Shown here: in pieces, positions 23,931 through 33,334 of the stretch
Layout of the letters: each line of letters starts with the position of its first letter
Numbering within the stretch: the stretch's first letter is position 1
Origin: Oscillatoria princeps RMCB-10
GTDB taxonomy: Bacteria; Cyanobacteriota; Cyanobacteriia; Cyanobacteriales; Oscillatoriaceae
Direction of reading: 5' to 3'
DNA length: 35,434 nucleotides
NCBI GenBank assembly: GCA_019359235.1
Contig: JAHHHT010000051.1
Span: 1-35,434, forward strand
Notes under the pieces: model-generated
Told to the model about the DNA's origin: nothing
What the model saw: the letters and a program-made list of their open reading frames with translations, nothing else
Databases searched by the model: none
Position numbers and translations under genes: made by a program

Positions 23931-26486
23931 CTACACCGGCGTGAAATCCGCACCCGTCACGAGAGCCGGCTGCACCCCCACCACAGTCGCCAGCAGCTCG
24001 CTGGTACTGGTGACAGTGACAGTCGCGCCCTCGGCATTTCCGGCAATCAGCAAATCCTCGAATACCAAACCGCCGGCTAATCCCAGAAAATCTATTCCAT
24101 CTTCAAAATTGAGGATTATATCAGCATTGCTGCCTTCTGTCAAGACAAGGGTGTCGCTGCCGGTGCCGCCGTTGAGGGTGTCGGTGCCCAAACCGCCGCT
24201 GAGGAGATCCGCACCGCCGCCGCCGGTGAGGGTGTCGCTGCCGGTGCCACCGTAGAGCTTGTCATCCCCAGCATCTCCGCTCAGGGTATTCTTCCCCTGA
24301 CTGCCGTAAAGAATGTCATTCCCACTCCCGCCGCAGAGTTCTTCTCCGCTTTGCGGACTTTCCCCGCTGCTGGCGCTGCTATTGCCGGCAAAAAGGGTGT
24401 CCTCGCCCTCGCCACCGCAGAGAGTGTCCCTGCCTAGCTGGCCAAATAGCAGGTCGTTGCCGGCATCCCCATAGAGCAAGTCATTCTCTTGCCCGCCGAC
24501 TGCAGTATCATTGCCCTCACCGGCAGAAATCGTGTCATTGTTCTCATTGCCATTGAGCAAGTCATCACCGGCATCCCCGAACAGCAAATCCAACCCGTCC
24601 GGATCGCCAAAGTTCGGATCGCTAACTCCGCCGAGAACAGTATCGTTACCGGCACCGCCCATCAGAGTGTCATTCCCGCGATCTCCAAATATCAAGTCAT
24701 CCCCTGTGCCGCCACCGGCAATATCATCCTCTTTACCGGCAAACAGCGTGTCAAACCCATCCTCGCCGAACAGCAGATCGTCACCCCAGTTGCCAAACAG
24801 CAAGTCATCCTCTGGGGGGCTGTCCGAGGGGGCGTTGGTGGCAGAACCCCCATACATCGTGTCGTTACCGAGATCGCCAAACAGGGTGTCATCATCCAAA
24901 TCTCCGAATATCCAATCACTGTCTTTCCCCCCACTGGCCACATCGTCGCCCAAACCCCCTTTGACCGTATCATTGCCCTGATTGCCGCCCAGGTAATCAT
25001 TGCCCTCGTTGCCCTCAATCCAGTCTCGATCGTCCTGCGCGCCTGCCGAGTTTTTGCTGCCGGTGCCCCCCAAAACCGTGTCACTCCCCGCACCCCCAAA
25101 AATGTTGTGGTTGCCGGTTTTCCCGAAAACAAAGTCATTGCCACTTCCCGCCTGAATGCCTTGATTGCCATTGCTGCCCACCAGAATGTCATCTCCAGAA
25201 GTGCCGTTTTGCGTGCTGGCGACTTCTGGGGGTTCTGCTGCGGCGGCGGCGTCGAATGTCACCTGTGGCGCTTCTGGAACCGGCGGGCATTCGCAATCGA
25301 TATCCTCAGCTATCGCCGACGCCGGCGTGGGGGTAGGCGTGGGAGTTCCTGTCGGCGGTGTGAGAGTCTCTGTCGGCGGTGTGAGAGTATCCGCTGGTGC
25401 GGGAGTTGGCGCGGGTGCCGGAGTTGGCGCGGGTGTGGGAGTTGGCGCGGGTGTGGGAGTTGGCGCGGGTGTGGCAGTGTCGTTGTCGGCGATACTGGCA
25501 GTGATGGGGGTAATGGCAATGCCGGTGTAATTCGCATCCGAGCTCGTTGCGCTAAAGCTAATCGCACTCGTGTGGTTCCCCTCAACCGCCGCATCATCCG
25601 AAGCCGTTACCGTCACCGTTTGGGGTGTGTTCCAGTTTTCTGGAGTGAAAGTCAGCGCCGTTAAATTGCTGCCAGACTGCGCGTCAGGAGTGATGCTGAC
25701 AGTCACATTAGCAGCCGGCTGGCTGGCGATCACCACATCATAGGTATCCGTCGCGCCCCCTTCGGCGATCGCAGTGCTGCCACCCGACTGGGTAATAGTA
25801 ACGCCAAATAAGGGCTGCGTTGCTAGAGAGCCACTTTTCAGGAACACCGCAGAGTCATAACTGCTGTCACCCACATCCTGAATCTTAATGCTCAGAGTGT
25901 TCTGGGCATTCTTGATCACCGCCCCCTCAAAAGTTAGGGTTTTGGTGTAGCCATCTAGCTTCGTTTCAACCTTAGGATCTTCAGGAGGGTTGTTGATGTA
26001 GTCCGGATGAAAAGAGGCTGGGTCGTTCTTGTTAGGGACAAGATCGTTAATCGTGACCGTCTTACCGTCGCTCAGCTTCGCCAGGTTTTCGCCATTCAGC
26101 AGCAGTTCAAAAGAGTCATTAAATTCCTGCCCGGCAAACTCTAGAAATTCATCAGAGCCAAACACATAGGTAAAGAATAGGTTCTCTACTGTGTTGCCAG
26201 CGTCAAAGGTGATATCCAGACTGATTGAGTCAGTTTCATCGCCAAATCCACCAGAAAGAGAAGTGCTTAAATCTCCGTCGTCCTGGTTCTGTCCCGGTAT
26301 TTCTGCTGCATTGCCGGTACTCAGAACGATGCCAGACCCCAAGTCAAAAGGATCGTCCTGGAAAATCCCAAAGGCAGCTGGGTCGCCGGTCGTGGCAATC
26401 GAGAAATTGCTCAGCCCAGCTGCGTTCCCCAGCAAGGTGTTGAGCAACTCAGAAGTATTATTGTTTTGAGTGATAGAAAACGCCAT
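23931..26486 (-). CDS. Secreted RTX calcium-binding repeat protein with choice-of-anchor L domain
   Basis: An 851-residue adhesin-like protein. ATG 26486 (MAFSITQNNN) follows an AGAGAC purine run; no Sec signal, so type I secretion by a C-terminal signal is likely. Residues 10-205 match the choice-of-anchor L domain (FGSDEFLEFAGQEFNDSFELLLNG, DVGDSSYDSAVFL). Residues 210-330 are a beta-sandwich (TYDVVIASQPAANVTVSI, PENWNTPQTVTVTASDD). Residues 335-389 form a Pro/Thr/Ala linker with PTPAPTPA repeats. Residues 432-790 hold about 30 RTX nonapeptides (GNDTLMGG, GDDLLFGD and kin). No transporter or membrane fusion gene lies nearby. Expected to be extracellular and calcium-folded. Confidence 0.88.
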   Translation of the reverse strand: MAFSITQNNNTSELLNTLLGNAAGLSNFSIATTGDPAAFGIFQDDPFDLGSGIVLSTGNAAEIPGQNQDDGDLSTSLSGGFGDETDSISLDITFDAGNTVENLFFTYVFGSDEFLEFAGQEFNDSFELLLNGENLAKLSDGKTVTINDLVPNKNDPASFHPDYINNPPEDPKVETKLDGYTKTLTFEGAVIKNAQNTLSIKIQDVGDSSYDSAVFLKSGSLATQPLFGVTITQSGGSTAIAEGGATDTYDVVIASQPAANVTVSITPDAQSGSNLTALTFTPENWNTPQTVTVTASDDAAVEGNHTSAISFSATSSDANYTGIAITPITASIADNDTATPAPTPTPAPTPTPAPTPAPAPTPAPADTLTPPTETLTPPTGTPTPTPTPASAIAEDIDCECPPVPEAPQVTFDAAAAAEPPEVASTQNGTSGDDILVGSNGNQGIQAGSGNDFVFGKTGNHNIFGGAGSDTVLGGTGSKNSAGAQDDRDWIEGNEGNDYLGGNQGNDTVKGGLGDDVASGGKDSDWIFGDLDDDTLFGDLGNDTMYGGSATNAPSDSPPEDDLLFGNWGDDLLFGEDGFDTLFAGKEDDIAGGGTGDDLIFGDRGNDTLMGGAGNDTVLGGVSDPNFGDPDGLDLLFGDAGDDLLNGNENNDTISAGEGNDTAVGGQENDLLYGDAGNDLLFGQLGRDTLCGGEGEDTLFAGNSSASSGESPQSGEELCGGSGNDILYGSQGKNTLSGDAGDDKLYGGTGSDTLTGGGGADLLSGGLGTDTLNGGTGSDTLVLTEGSNADIILNFEDGIDFLGLAGGLVFEDLLIAGNAEGATVTVTSTSELLATVVGVQPALVTGADFTPV

Positions 26487-26802
26487 GACTGATGTCTCTT
26501 TGTGATAAGTTAATAAAAAGGGGAACCGCCCGCGCCAACCCCCCAACAGCCCCAACCCCAAGCCGCCTCCCTGTTTCTGAGAGCCTGACGGCTGTCGGGC
26601 GAGGGAATAGGGCGGTGGGGTGATGGCTCGCCGGCGTGCCGGTGAGGTAAGATAAGCAATTAAAACCCCACGCTAGCATCCTCTCCCTTTGAGGGAGCCG
26701 AAATCTTGATTCTCCCGGCTCAGCTCAATAACCCGGGTTGCCTTTGATGATATTGCAATCGCAGACCGTCGTCTCCCCAGTTCTGTTTTGGGGGCGCGTC
26801 CC

Positions 26803-27039
26803 ATGAGACGCGCCGCTGCTGCGCTGCTGGCAACATCCGCGTTGATATTCTGGTGCGGCTTGTCACCTGAAAAAACCCTAAATCCCCATCAGATTGGCAC
26901 TCACCGTCTGCCGGTGCGCCAACAATTCACCTGTGCCGGCAATGCCGGTCAAAGTGCCACCGGCACTTTGACTTACGCACAGTGGCTCGAATCTCAGAGC
27001 GCCGCTCGACTTCAGGAAATCTCTGCCTTTTTAGAATAA
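26803..27039 (+). CDS. Possible small exported protein
   Basis: A 78-residue frame from ATG 26803. MRR followed by AAAALLATSALIFWCG looks like a signal or anchor; the rest has two cysteines' worth of features (C near 17 and 43) and ends in a helix AARLQEISAFLE. No family is recognised, and no ribosome site is clear upstream, so this may be chance. The gaps 26487-26802 and 27040-27424 have no other gene. Confidence 0.4.
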   Translation: MRRAAAALLATSALIFWCGLSPEKTLNPHQIGTHRLPVRQQFTCAGNAGQSATGTLTYAQWLESQSAARLQEISAFLE

Positions 27040-27424
27040 AAATTATATCACGTTCTTTTGGGAACGATGCTCTGGGCGGCTGCTGCCTCCCTTTCCACCG
27101 CTAGCAGACTAAAACCGCTATAGTTTATCACGCTCTTTTGCAGATGTCAATAAAAATTGGTCGCACCGGCAGCCGCCGGCAGTCACTGGCGTCACCGGCA
27201 TCCATCAAGTCTGGGCAAGTCAGGGGTCACACAACTTAATATAAGTCTTGGGAAAGTGCGGGGCGATTTTCCCCTCCGGGGGGAGCGCGAGAGAGCCGGC
27301 TCTGCGGGAAAGCGCCGGCAGCGGCGGCGACTGACGGCGGCGCAAGTGAGGTGGGAGCGCAGTTTGGCTTGCGGAGGGTGCCGGTGGAGGCGTCTAATCC
27401 CGCGTGGCCACACTCCTGTTTGAA

Positions 27425-27497
27425 AGCTGGTGACAGGATTTGAACCTGCGACAGGCTGATTACAAATCAGCTACTCTACCAACTGAGTTACACCAGC
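27425..27497 (-). tRNA. tRNA-Thr (anticodon UGU)
   Basis: Read on the minus strand: acceptor GCTGGTG pairs with CACCAGC over seven bases, D arm with AGTTGGTAGAG, anticodon stem GCTGA/TCAGC around loop TTTGTAA (anticodon TGT), and T arm CGCAGGTTCAAATCCTG. The 3' CCA is not encoded. UGU reads ACA and, with modification, other Thr codons. Confidence 0.96.
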
Positions 27498-27936
27498 AGC
27501 TTATCTAACATAGCACACTCTCGCTCACTTGCGCAACCCTGTCTCAAAATTTTACCTTTCCCCGCCCGCCGGCATTCCTGGGGCATCCCGCCGGCTGCCG
27601 GCGAGCGAGCGCTTGCGGGCACCGGCTGCTGCCACCTGCGCCAATCCATACCGTTCCCCCTACTGCCTGCCTTACATGGTGAGCGAGATTGCAAACAATC
27701 CGCCGAAACACCGGCATTGTACCTGACTGCGAACCGGCTGGATGCCACAGCACCACAGCTTATCTTGCCCTTGACCAAACCCACTGGACAACTGGATGCC
27801 TAAAATGGTATGAATTGTCTGTTGCAGGGTGAGGGGTCAGTCCCCCCAAACCTGCCTTCAATCTGGCCACAGGGGTGGGCCAGCCGACACGCGGCACTTG
27901 TATCCAGGATCAGCGTTCTTATAAAAAGAGGCAGCA

Positions 27937-28479
27937 ATGGCGCACTTTCCCATTTTAGAATACGACGAACTGACCGATTCAAAATCCAGAGAAGTGTATG
28001 ACGAAATCCGGGCTGAACTCGGGTTTGGCATCGTCCCCAATTTATTCAAATCGATGGCAACCAACCCAGAGTTTCTGGAAAACAGCTGGAATAAATTCCG
28101 CGCTACTGTCCTGCAAGGAGATGTGCCCCGCACCCTCAAAGAGATGATTGGCGTTGCCATTTCCCAAGCCAACAATAGCCAGTACGCCCTGCAAGTGCAC
28201 CTGCACGGGCTGTCAGCCCTGGGAATCAGTGAGGAAGTTTTGCGCACCCTCGTCTCAGACTTTGCCAACTGCCCGCTTCCGGATCGCGAAAAAGCCGCGA
28301 TTGGCTTTGGCTTGCAAGCGGCGACTCATCCGCAGGATTTGACTGCCGAAGATTATCAGCAGCTGCGAGACTTGGGGTTGGATGATTTAGAAATATTTGA
28401 AATAATTGCCACTGCAAACTTGTTCACACAAGTCAACCAATACACGGATGCGATTGCGCTGGAGATAGACGCCCTATGA
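27937..28479 (+). CDS. AhpD-like / carboxymuconolactone decarboxylase-family protein lacking redox cysteines
   Basis: A 180-residue all-helical protein. FPILEYDELTDSKSREVYDEIR, then GIVPNLFKSMATNP and PRTLKEMIGVAIS, matches the peroxidase-related AhpD fold. The usual CxxCxxxH active site reads S81-Q-Y-A84-L-Q-V-H88: both cysteines are gone, the His stays, so disulphide peroxidase chemistry is unlikely. ATG 27937 follows AAGAGGCAGCA. The stop overlaps the next gene's start by ATGA, giving translational coupling with the adenylate cyclase, so a sensory or structural role in that pathway is a reasonable inference. Confidence 0.85.
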   Translation: MAHFPILEYDELTDSKSREVYDEIRAELGFGIVPNLFKSMATNPEFLENSWNKFRATVLQGDVPRTLKEMIGVAISQANNSQYALQVHLHGLSALGISEEVLRTLVSDFANCPLPDREKAAIGFGLQAATHPQDLTAEDYQQLRDLGLDDLEIFEIIATANLFTQVNQYTDAIALEIDAL

Positions 28480-29855
28480 CACCCAACTCCCCCTCGATGA
28501 AAGGCAGGGAGCTACAATCACAGGATCGGGAAGAACTCTTGCAAACAACCAGGCACCTCCTGGCAGAAGTTCAGGCGCTGTCTACCCGGATCGCCGCCGT
28601 CAATGAAATTGCCACGGCGATCAACCGGTCCCTGAATCTGGATGAGATTTTGCGGATCGTGGGCAAGCAAGCTAAATGGCTGCTGGACTTCGAGCACTTG
28701 AGCGTGTATGTCTGTCACAGGGGTTCTTGCCGCTTTGTGAAACTTTTTGGCCCGCCGGTTGAGTTCGATGACAGCCAGATCGCTCCCACCAGTCCGATGG
28801 GTTGCGCCATGAAAACTAAGCAACCCCAGCTAATTCGCGAGCGTGTTGCGCAAAGCCAGGAGACAGGTAGTGCAATGGGTCTGGACGCCTACACCTCCCT
28901 GATTGTGATTCCCCTGGAAAGTGAGCGCGAGGTGATAGGCACAATCAACTTTGCCAGGAAAAAGGCCGGTGCCTACACTCAGGAAGATGTCCGCATCGGC
29001 TACTTGCTGGCGCTGCAACTCTCAGCTGCTATCCGCAACGCCGATCGCTTTCAAGAGTTGAACCGGCTGTATGCCGAACTCGACGAATCAAAGCAAAAGT
29101 CTGACAAACTGCTTTTGAATATACTGCCGCTAGAGATTGCCAATGAGCTAAAACAAGCGGGGAAAGTCAAACCTGTCTATTATGAATCGGCCTCTGTTTT
29201 ATTTACCGACTTCAAGGGCTTCACCCAGCTCGCTGAACAGATGACGCCAGAGGAGCTAGTTGACGAACTGGATTATTGCTTCTGTTACTTCGATCGGGTG
29301 ATCGACAAATACAATTTAGAAAAATTGAAGACAATAGGGGACAGTTACATGTGTGCGGGTGGGATTCCCTCGCCGAATCGCACTCACGCAATTGATGCCG
29401 TGCTGGCTGCCCTGGAAATTCAAACATTCATGTACCTGCGGAAAGCGCAGAAGCTTAAAAAGAGCCAGCCCTACTGGGACATCCGCATCGGAATTCACTC
29501 AGGGCCTTTACTCGCGGGGGTGATTGGCCGGAATAAGTTTGCTTACGATGTGTGGGGAGACACGGTTAACACGGCCTCCCGAATGGAATCCTCCGGCATC
29601 CCTGGAAGAGTCAACATTTCCCGCTCCACTTTTGAGTTAACTGGAGATTTTTTTAAGGTTGAATATCGGGGTAAAATCCAGGCGAAAAACAAGGGCGAGA
29701 TTGACATGTATTTGGTTAAGGGTCTTAAAGAGGGGCTTTCGACAGATCCGGTGGGGTTCCTGCCCAATGATGAATTTATAAAAGTTTATTTGGATATCAA
29801 TTCCGACTCGAATATAACACCCCCGTTTTGCAACTGGACATTTGCCTCATCCTGA
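28476..29855 (+). CDS. GAF-domain adenylate cyclase (class III)
   Basis: A 459-residue signalling enzyme converting ATP to cAMP. An N-terminal helix leads to a GAF sensor domain (about residues 35-195) with GLDAYTSLIVIPLESEREVIGT; a coiled linker of the usual cyclase-signalling type (LDESKQKSDKLLLNILPLEIA) precedes the catalytic domain (235-420). Metal ligands D245 (FTDFKGFT) and D289 (IGDSYM); adenine-selecting K285 and D358 (YDVWGDTVN); transition-state N365 and R369. All key residues are present, so it should be active as a homodimer in the cytosol. Coupled by ATGA to the AhpD-like gene upstream. GAF ligand unknown; no Cys typical of a bilin site is evident. Confidence 0.94.
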   Translation: MTPNSPSMKGRELQSQDREELLQTTRHLLAEVQALSTRIAAVNEIATAINRSLNLDEILRIVGKQAKWLLDFEHLSVYVCHRGSCRFVKLFGPPVEFDDSQIAPTSPMGCAMKTKQPQLIRERVAQSQETGSAMGLDAYTSLIVIPLESEREVIGTINFARKKAGAYTQEDVRIGYLLALQLSAAIRNADRFQELNRLYAELDESKQKSDKLLLNILPLEIANELKQAGKVKPVYYESASVLFTDFKGFTQLAEQMTPEELVDELDYCFCYFDRVIDKYNLEKLKTIGDSYMCAGGIPSPNRTHAIDAVLAALEIQTFMYLRKAQKLKKSQPYWDIRIGIHSGPLLAGVIGRNKFAYDVWGDTVNTASRMESSGIPGRVNISRSTFELTGDFFKVEYRGKIQAKNKGEIDMYLVKGLKEGLSTDPVGFLPNDEFIKVYLDINSDSNITPPFCNWTFASS

Positions 29856-29875
29856 TTCAGCGATAAAAATAGATA

Positions 29876-29974
29876 TATAGCGCGTCTAAATGATTCGTAC
29901 AACCTCCGTGGGTAGGGGCAGCCACGGGGGGACTGCCCCTACAGGAATTGTCCAAAGGATTTAGACTCGCTATA
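29876..29974. mobile_element. MITE-like element with TATAGCG ends
   Basis: Ends TATAGCGCGTCTAAAT and, on the other strand, TATAGCGAGTCTAAAT give imperfect terminal inverted repeats of about 27 bp. Inside is GTAGGGGCAG/CTGCCCCTAC at 29912-29942. 99 bp, no gene. Confidence 0.7.
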
Positions 29975-30020
29975 GCGGTTTAAAATTTGTGATGGCACTC
30001 ACAAATTGAAAACCGCTATA
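29971..30020. mobile_element. Second palindromic element sharing the TATA junction
   Basis: TATAGCGGTTTAAAATTTGT pairs with its near-complement ending AAACCGCTATA at 30020. It begins at the last four bases of the preceding element. The rest of 30021-30216 has no gene. Confidence 0.65.
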
Positions 30021-30216
30021 TCTACAGTCAGCATAACAGCCACCTGCTTCGACCGGCACCGCTCCAGACAGAGAGAGATTGCTAAACACGCCGTCAGTCT
30101 GTCTGTTTCGGTGAAGCATTGGGCCATTCAGAGATATTATGGGTATTCCACCGGACTAGATATGAGGTGTCCTCAAACACCGGCTGCGCAATCGCCATCA
30201 GGCGGATAGCATCAAG

Positions 30217-30738
30217 CTACTGATTGGGCTGACTCGCAGTCTGGCTGTCCCTGGCCAGTCCAACAGCACTTTGCAATTGAGCGCTCAGGAGCCTAGCGCC
30301 CTTGAGGTTGGCACCATTCAAGTGGGCATTAAAGAGGTTGGTGTCAGACAGGTCGGTATAGCTCAGGTCAGCACCTTTGAGGTCAGCATCTCTGAGGTCT
30401 GCTCCACTCAAATCAGCCGTCTTCAGGTTGGCACCTTGCAGGTTGGCACCTTGCAGGTTTGCTCCTCTGAGGTCAGCTCGTTGCAGGTTGGCACCTGCTA
30501 GGTGCGAACCATTCAAGTCAGCAGAAAAGAGATTGCTCTCATTGAGATCGGCGTGACTGAGATCGGAACCCCTGAGGTTCGCACCGCCCAGCATTGCCCC
30601 CGTCAAATTTGCGCCCTCCAGACTGCACCCCTGACACTGTTTGGTTTCCAGCAATCGTTTGACGTGTGCCCCCTCCGCCCAACAGCCGGTGCAAAGTGCC
30701 ATCAGCAGTGCGCCGCTCGCTAAGATTCTCAGTTTCAT
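30217..30738 (-). CDS. Exported pentapeptide-repeat protein
   Basis: A 173-residue protein from ATG 30738 (MKLRILASGALLMALC), with a signal peptide; LCTGC resembles a lipobox but has Cys at -3, so lipid attachment is uncertain. Then VKRLLETKQCQGCSLEGANL, the cysteine-bearing lead-in common in cyanobacterial members, and about 23 A(D/N)LxX pentapeptides to residue 155, which fold as a right-handed quadrilateral beta-helix. The frame extends 20 codons upstream but those lack signal features. Probably lumenal or periplasmic; the binding partner is unknown. Confidence 0.88.
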   Translation of the reverse strand: MKLRILASGALLMALCTGCWAEGAHVKRLLETKQCQGCSLEGANLTGAMLGGANLRGSDLSHADLNESNLFSADLNGSHLAGANLQRADLRGANLQGANLQGANLKTADLSGADLRDADLKGADLSYTDLSDTNLFNAHLNGANLKGARLLSAQLQSAVGLARDSQTASQPNQ

Positions 30739-30865
30739 ATTTCTTTTCCCTTCAGCTGTCCCACTCACCGGGGTTCCTTGTGGTAAGTCACCCCACATAA
30801 AATTTATTGCCTGTCAATAAGGGTAACACCCCTCACCCTTTTTCACTCACCCTGTTCAAACCCCA

Positions 30866-31085
30866 ATCAGGATGCAGGGCGTTAGGGGTTAGGGCTTAGG
30901 GGTGGGGATTAGGGGTGAGGGGTGAGGGATTAGGGGCATCATCGCATCATCGCATCATCGCATTGGGCACTGAGCACTGGGCATTGGGCACTGAGCACTG
31001 GGCATTGGGGATTGCGGCGGGAGTGAGGAACTGAACAATCTCCAATGCGCAATGCCCCATGCGCAATGCCCTATGCGCCATGCGC
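30866..31085. repeat. Low-complexity tract: GGGTTAGG, CATCATCG and GGGCACTGAGCA repeats
   Basis: Consecutive short-period runs: TAGGGGTGAGGG-type (30880-30937), ATCATCGC (30939-30963), TGAGCACTGGGCATTGGGCA (30967-31010) and GCGCAATGCCC / GCGCCATGCGC (31040-31090). It has no gene and precedes sbpA. Confidence 0.8.
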
Positions 31086-31207
31086 CATCGCCCATTCCCT
31101 GGCTACCTTAATGTGGGGATTGCATTTTTGCCGGTTTGCCTGTAATATGTGTAAACTGAAAGAACGGTATCCCGACCGAAGAACCGGGGTTTAGAGAGGA
31201 AGGTTTA

Positions 31208-32323
31208 ATGAGTCCGTGGCAACGCATCGGGGATTGGTGCCGGCAGCAGTCCAGCAACAGGGTGAAACTCAGTCCAGTGAAAAGGTTTGTGTCCCTCTTC
31301 TTGATAGGGGTGACGTTAAGTGTGGCGGTGGCGTCGTGCACCGGCAAGTCCACCGGCGGCGGCGAGGCGCAAGTCGGCAGTGCCCAAGGCGGCGACGTGC
31401 AGCTGACCTTGGTGTCCTACGCCGTCACCCGCGCCGCCTATGAAAAAATCATCCCGCAGTTCGTGCAGCAGTGGAAGCAGGAGCACAACCAGAACGTTAC
31501 CTTCAATCAAAGCTATGGCGGATCTGGCTCGCAAGCTCGCGCTGTGGTTGACGGGCTGGAAGCCGATGTCGTGGCGCTGGCCCTCGCCCTGGACACCAAG
31601 AAGGTTGAGAAAGCTGGGCTGATTCAGCCCGGGTGGGAAAGCAAAGCGCCCAATAACGCCATCGTGCACAAATCTGTGGCGGCGATCGTCACCCGCGACG
31701 GCAATCCCAAAGGCATCAAAAGCTGGGAAGACCTGGCCAAAGATGGGGTGAGCACGATTACCGCTAACCCCAAAACCTCTGGGGGTGCCCGGTGGAATTT
31801 CCTGGTTTTGTGGGGTGCGGTAACAAAAACCGGCGGCGATGACGCCAAAGCCGAGGAATTCACCGCCAAAGTCTACAAAAACGTGCCGGTGCTGCCCAGA
31901 GATGCCCGTGAAGCCAGCGATGTCTTTTTCAAGCAAGGTCAGGGGGATGCCTTAATCAACTACGAAAACGAAGTGATTCTGGCTAAGGCTAACGGTCTTA
32001 ACCTTCCTTACGTCGTGCCCGATGTCAACATCTCCATTGACAGTCCTGTCGCCGTCGTCGATAAGAATGTAGACAAACACAAAACTCGCGAAGTGGCAGA
32101 AGCTTTTGTTAAGTTTCTTTACACCCCTGCCGCCCAGCGCGAGTTTGCCAAAGTGGGATTCCGTCCCATTGACCCGGCTGTAGAGCAAGAATTTGCCACC
32201 CAGTATCCCAAGATTAAAACTCTGTTCACCGCTCAAGATTTGGGGGGGTGGGATGAGATTCAGAAGAAGTTCTTCGATGACGGTGCGGTTTTTGATAAAA
32301 TTCAGGCTAACCTGAAGAAATGA
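31208..32323 (+). CDS. sbpA: Sulfate ABC transporter substrate-binding lipoprotein
   Basis: A 371-residue periplasmic binding protein that delivers sulfate (or thiosulfate) to CysT/CysW. A basic n-region (VKLSPVKRF) and hydrophobic core end in VASC, a lipobox with C44 as the likely lipidated residue. Diagnostic regions: LVSYAVTRAAYEKIIPQF, FNQSYGGSGSQARAV, DVVALALALDTKK, and NPKTSGGARWNFL. ATG 31208 follows GAGGAAGG at 31195-31202. First gene of a same-strand sulfate cluster; 156 bp separate it from cysT. Confidence 0.95.
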   Translation: MSPWQRIGDWCRQQSSNRVKLSPVKRFVSLFLIGVTLSVAVASCTGKSTGGGEAQVGSAQGGDVQLTLVSYAVTRAAYEKIIPQFVQQWKQEHNQNVTFNQSYGGSGSQARAVVDGLEADVVALALALDTKKVEKAGLIQPGWESKAPNNAIVHKSVAAIVTRDGNPKGIKSWEDLAKDGVSTITANPKTSGGARWNFLVLWGAVTKTGGDDAKAEEFTAKVYKNVPVLPRDAREASDVFFKQGQGDALINYENEVILAKANGLNLPYVVPDVNISIDSPVAVVDKNVDKHKTREVAEAFVKFLYTPAAQREFAKVGFRPIDPAVEQEFATQYPKIKTLFTAQDLGGWDEIQKKFFDDGAVFDKIQANLKK

Positions 32324-32365
32324 CCGCGCCTTGCAATGGGGAGGACCTGCCTCCCAGCTCTCATT

Positions 32366-32410
32366 CCCGGGCGTGCGGACTTAAGCGGCAAGCGCGGAGC
32401 CTGGGAACGA
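32366..32410. repeat. Imperfect CTCATTCCCGGG...CCTGGGAACGAG inverted repeat
   Basis: Between sbpA and cysT. Related to the hairpin at 19051-19073. It could reduce readthrough into the permease genes, as is common between binding-protein and permease genes. Confidence 0.5.
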
Positions 32411-32479
32411 GAAAAAGGGAAAAGAACGAAGCTCACCTTCTTTTTTTTCCCAGTACCCAGTTCTTAGTCTGTAGTCTGT

Positions 32480-33334
32480 ATGACTGTATCTGTTCCTCCA
32501 TCCAATCCGATTGGGCCAAACCCTGTGGGCCAGCTGTCGAAGCTCTCTTGGCCTTGGCGCATCACCCTGGGGTATCTCACCCTGATGCTATTTCTGCCGG
32601 TGGCGGCGCTGCTGTTGAAAGCCAGCACTGAGAATCCGCTTAACTTCTGGAAGATTGCGACCGATCCGGTGGCAATGGCCACCTATGATGTTACCTTCGT
32701 CACAGCGCTGGTGGCGGCGCTGGTGAATGGAGTCTTTGGCACTTTAATTGCTTGGGTTTTAGTCCGGTACGATTTCCCTTTCAAGCGGTTAATTGATGCG
32801 GCGATTGATTTGCCGTTTGCCCTGCCCACCTCGGTTGCCGGTTTGACCCTGGCAACAGTGTACAGCGATAACGGCTGGATTGGGTCGTTGCTAGCGCCCC
32901 TGGGAATTAAGGTGGCATTTACCCGCCTGGGGGTGGGGGTGGCAATGATTTTTATTTCCTTGCCTTTCATCGTGCGCACATTGCAGCCGGTGTTGCAGGA
33001 AATGGAAAAGGACGTTGAGGAAGCTGCTTGGTCGCTGGGCGCTTCTCAATGGCAAACCTTCTGGCGCGTTGTTCTGCCTCCCTTAATCCCAGCTATTTTG
33101 ACCGGGGTTTCCTTGGGGTTTTCCCGCGCGGTTGGCGAATACGGTTCAATTGTAATTGTGGCTGCCAATATTCCCTTTAAAGATTTAATCGCCTCGGTGC
33201 TGATTATCCAAAGGTTGGAGCAGTACGATTATTCGGGCGCGACGGTTATCGGCACCGTTTTGTTAGCTATTTCGCTGCTGATGCTGTTGGCAATTAACCT
33301 CTTGCAAGCTTGGAGGCGTCGCTATGAATCCTGA
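32480..33334 (+). CDS. cysT: Sulfate ABC transporter permease CysT
   Basis: A 284-residue inner-membrane permease with about six transmembrane helices (first at residues 30-50, [17 protein letters not shown]). The cytoplasmic EAA loop reads [18 protein letters not shown], which docks the CysA ATPase. Pairs with CysW to form the channel for sulfate. The gene's end overlaps cysW by 11 bp. Confidence 0.95.
   Translation: MTVSVPPSNPIGPNPVGQLSKLSWPWRITLGYLTLMLFLPVAALLLKASTENPLNFWKIATDPVAMATYDVTFVTALVAALVNGVFGTLIAWVLVRYDFPFKRLIDAAIDLPFALPTSVAGLTLATVYSDNGWIGSLLAPLGIKVAFTRLGVGVAMIFISLPFIVRTLQPVLQEMEKDVEEAAWSLGASQWQTFWRVVLPPLIPAILTGVSLGFSRAVGEYGSIVIVAANIPFKDLIASVLIIQRLEQYDYSGATVIGTVLLAISLLMLLAINLLQAWRRRYES

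Noticed and set aside
24489-25664. 391-codon plus-strand frame inside the RTX gene
   Set aside because: Antisense to the RTX repeats; composition is an artefact of GGNGND codons.
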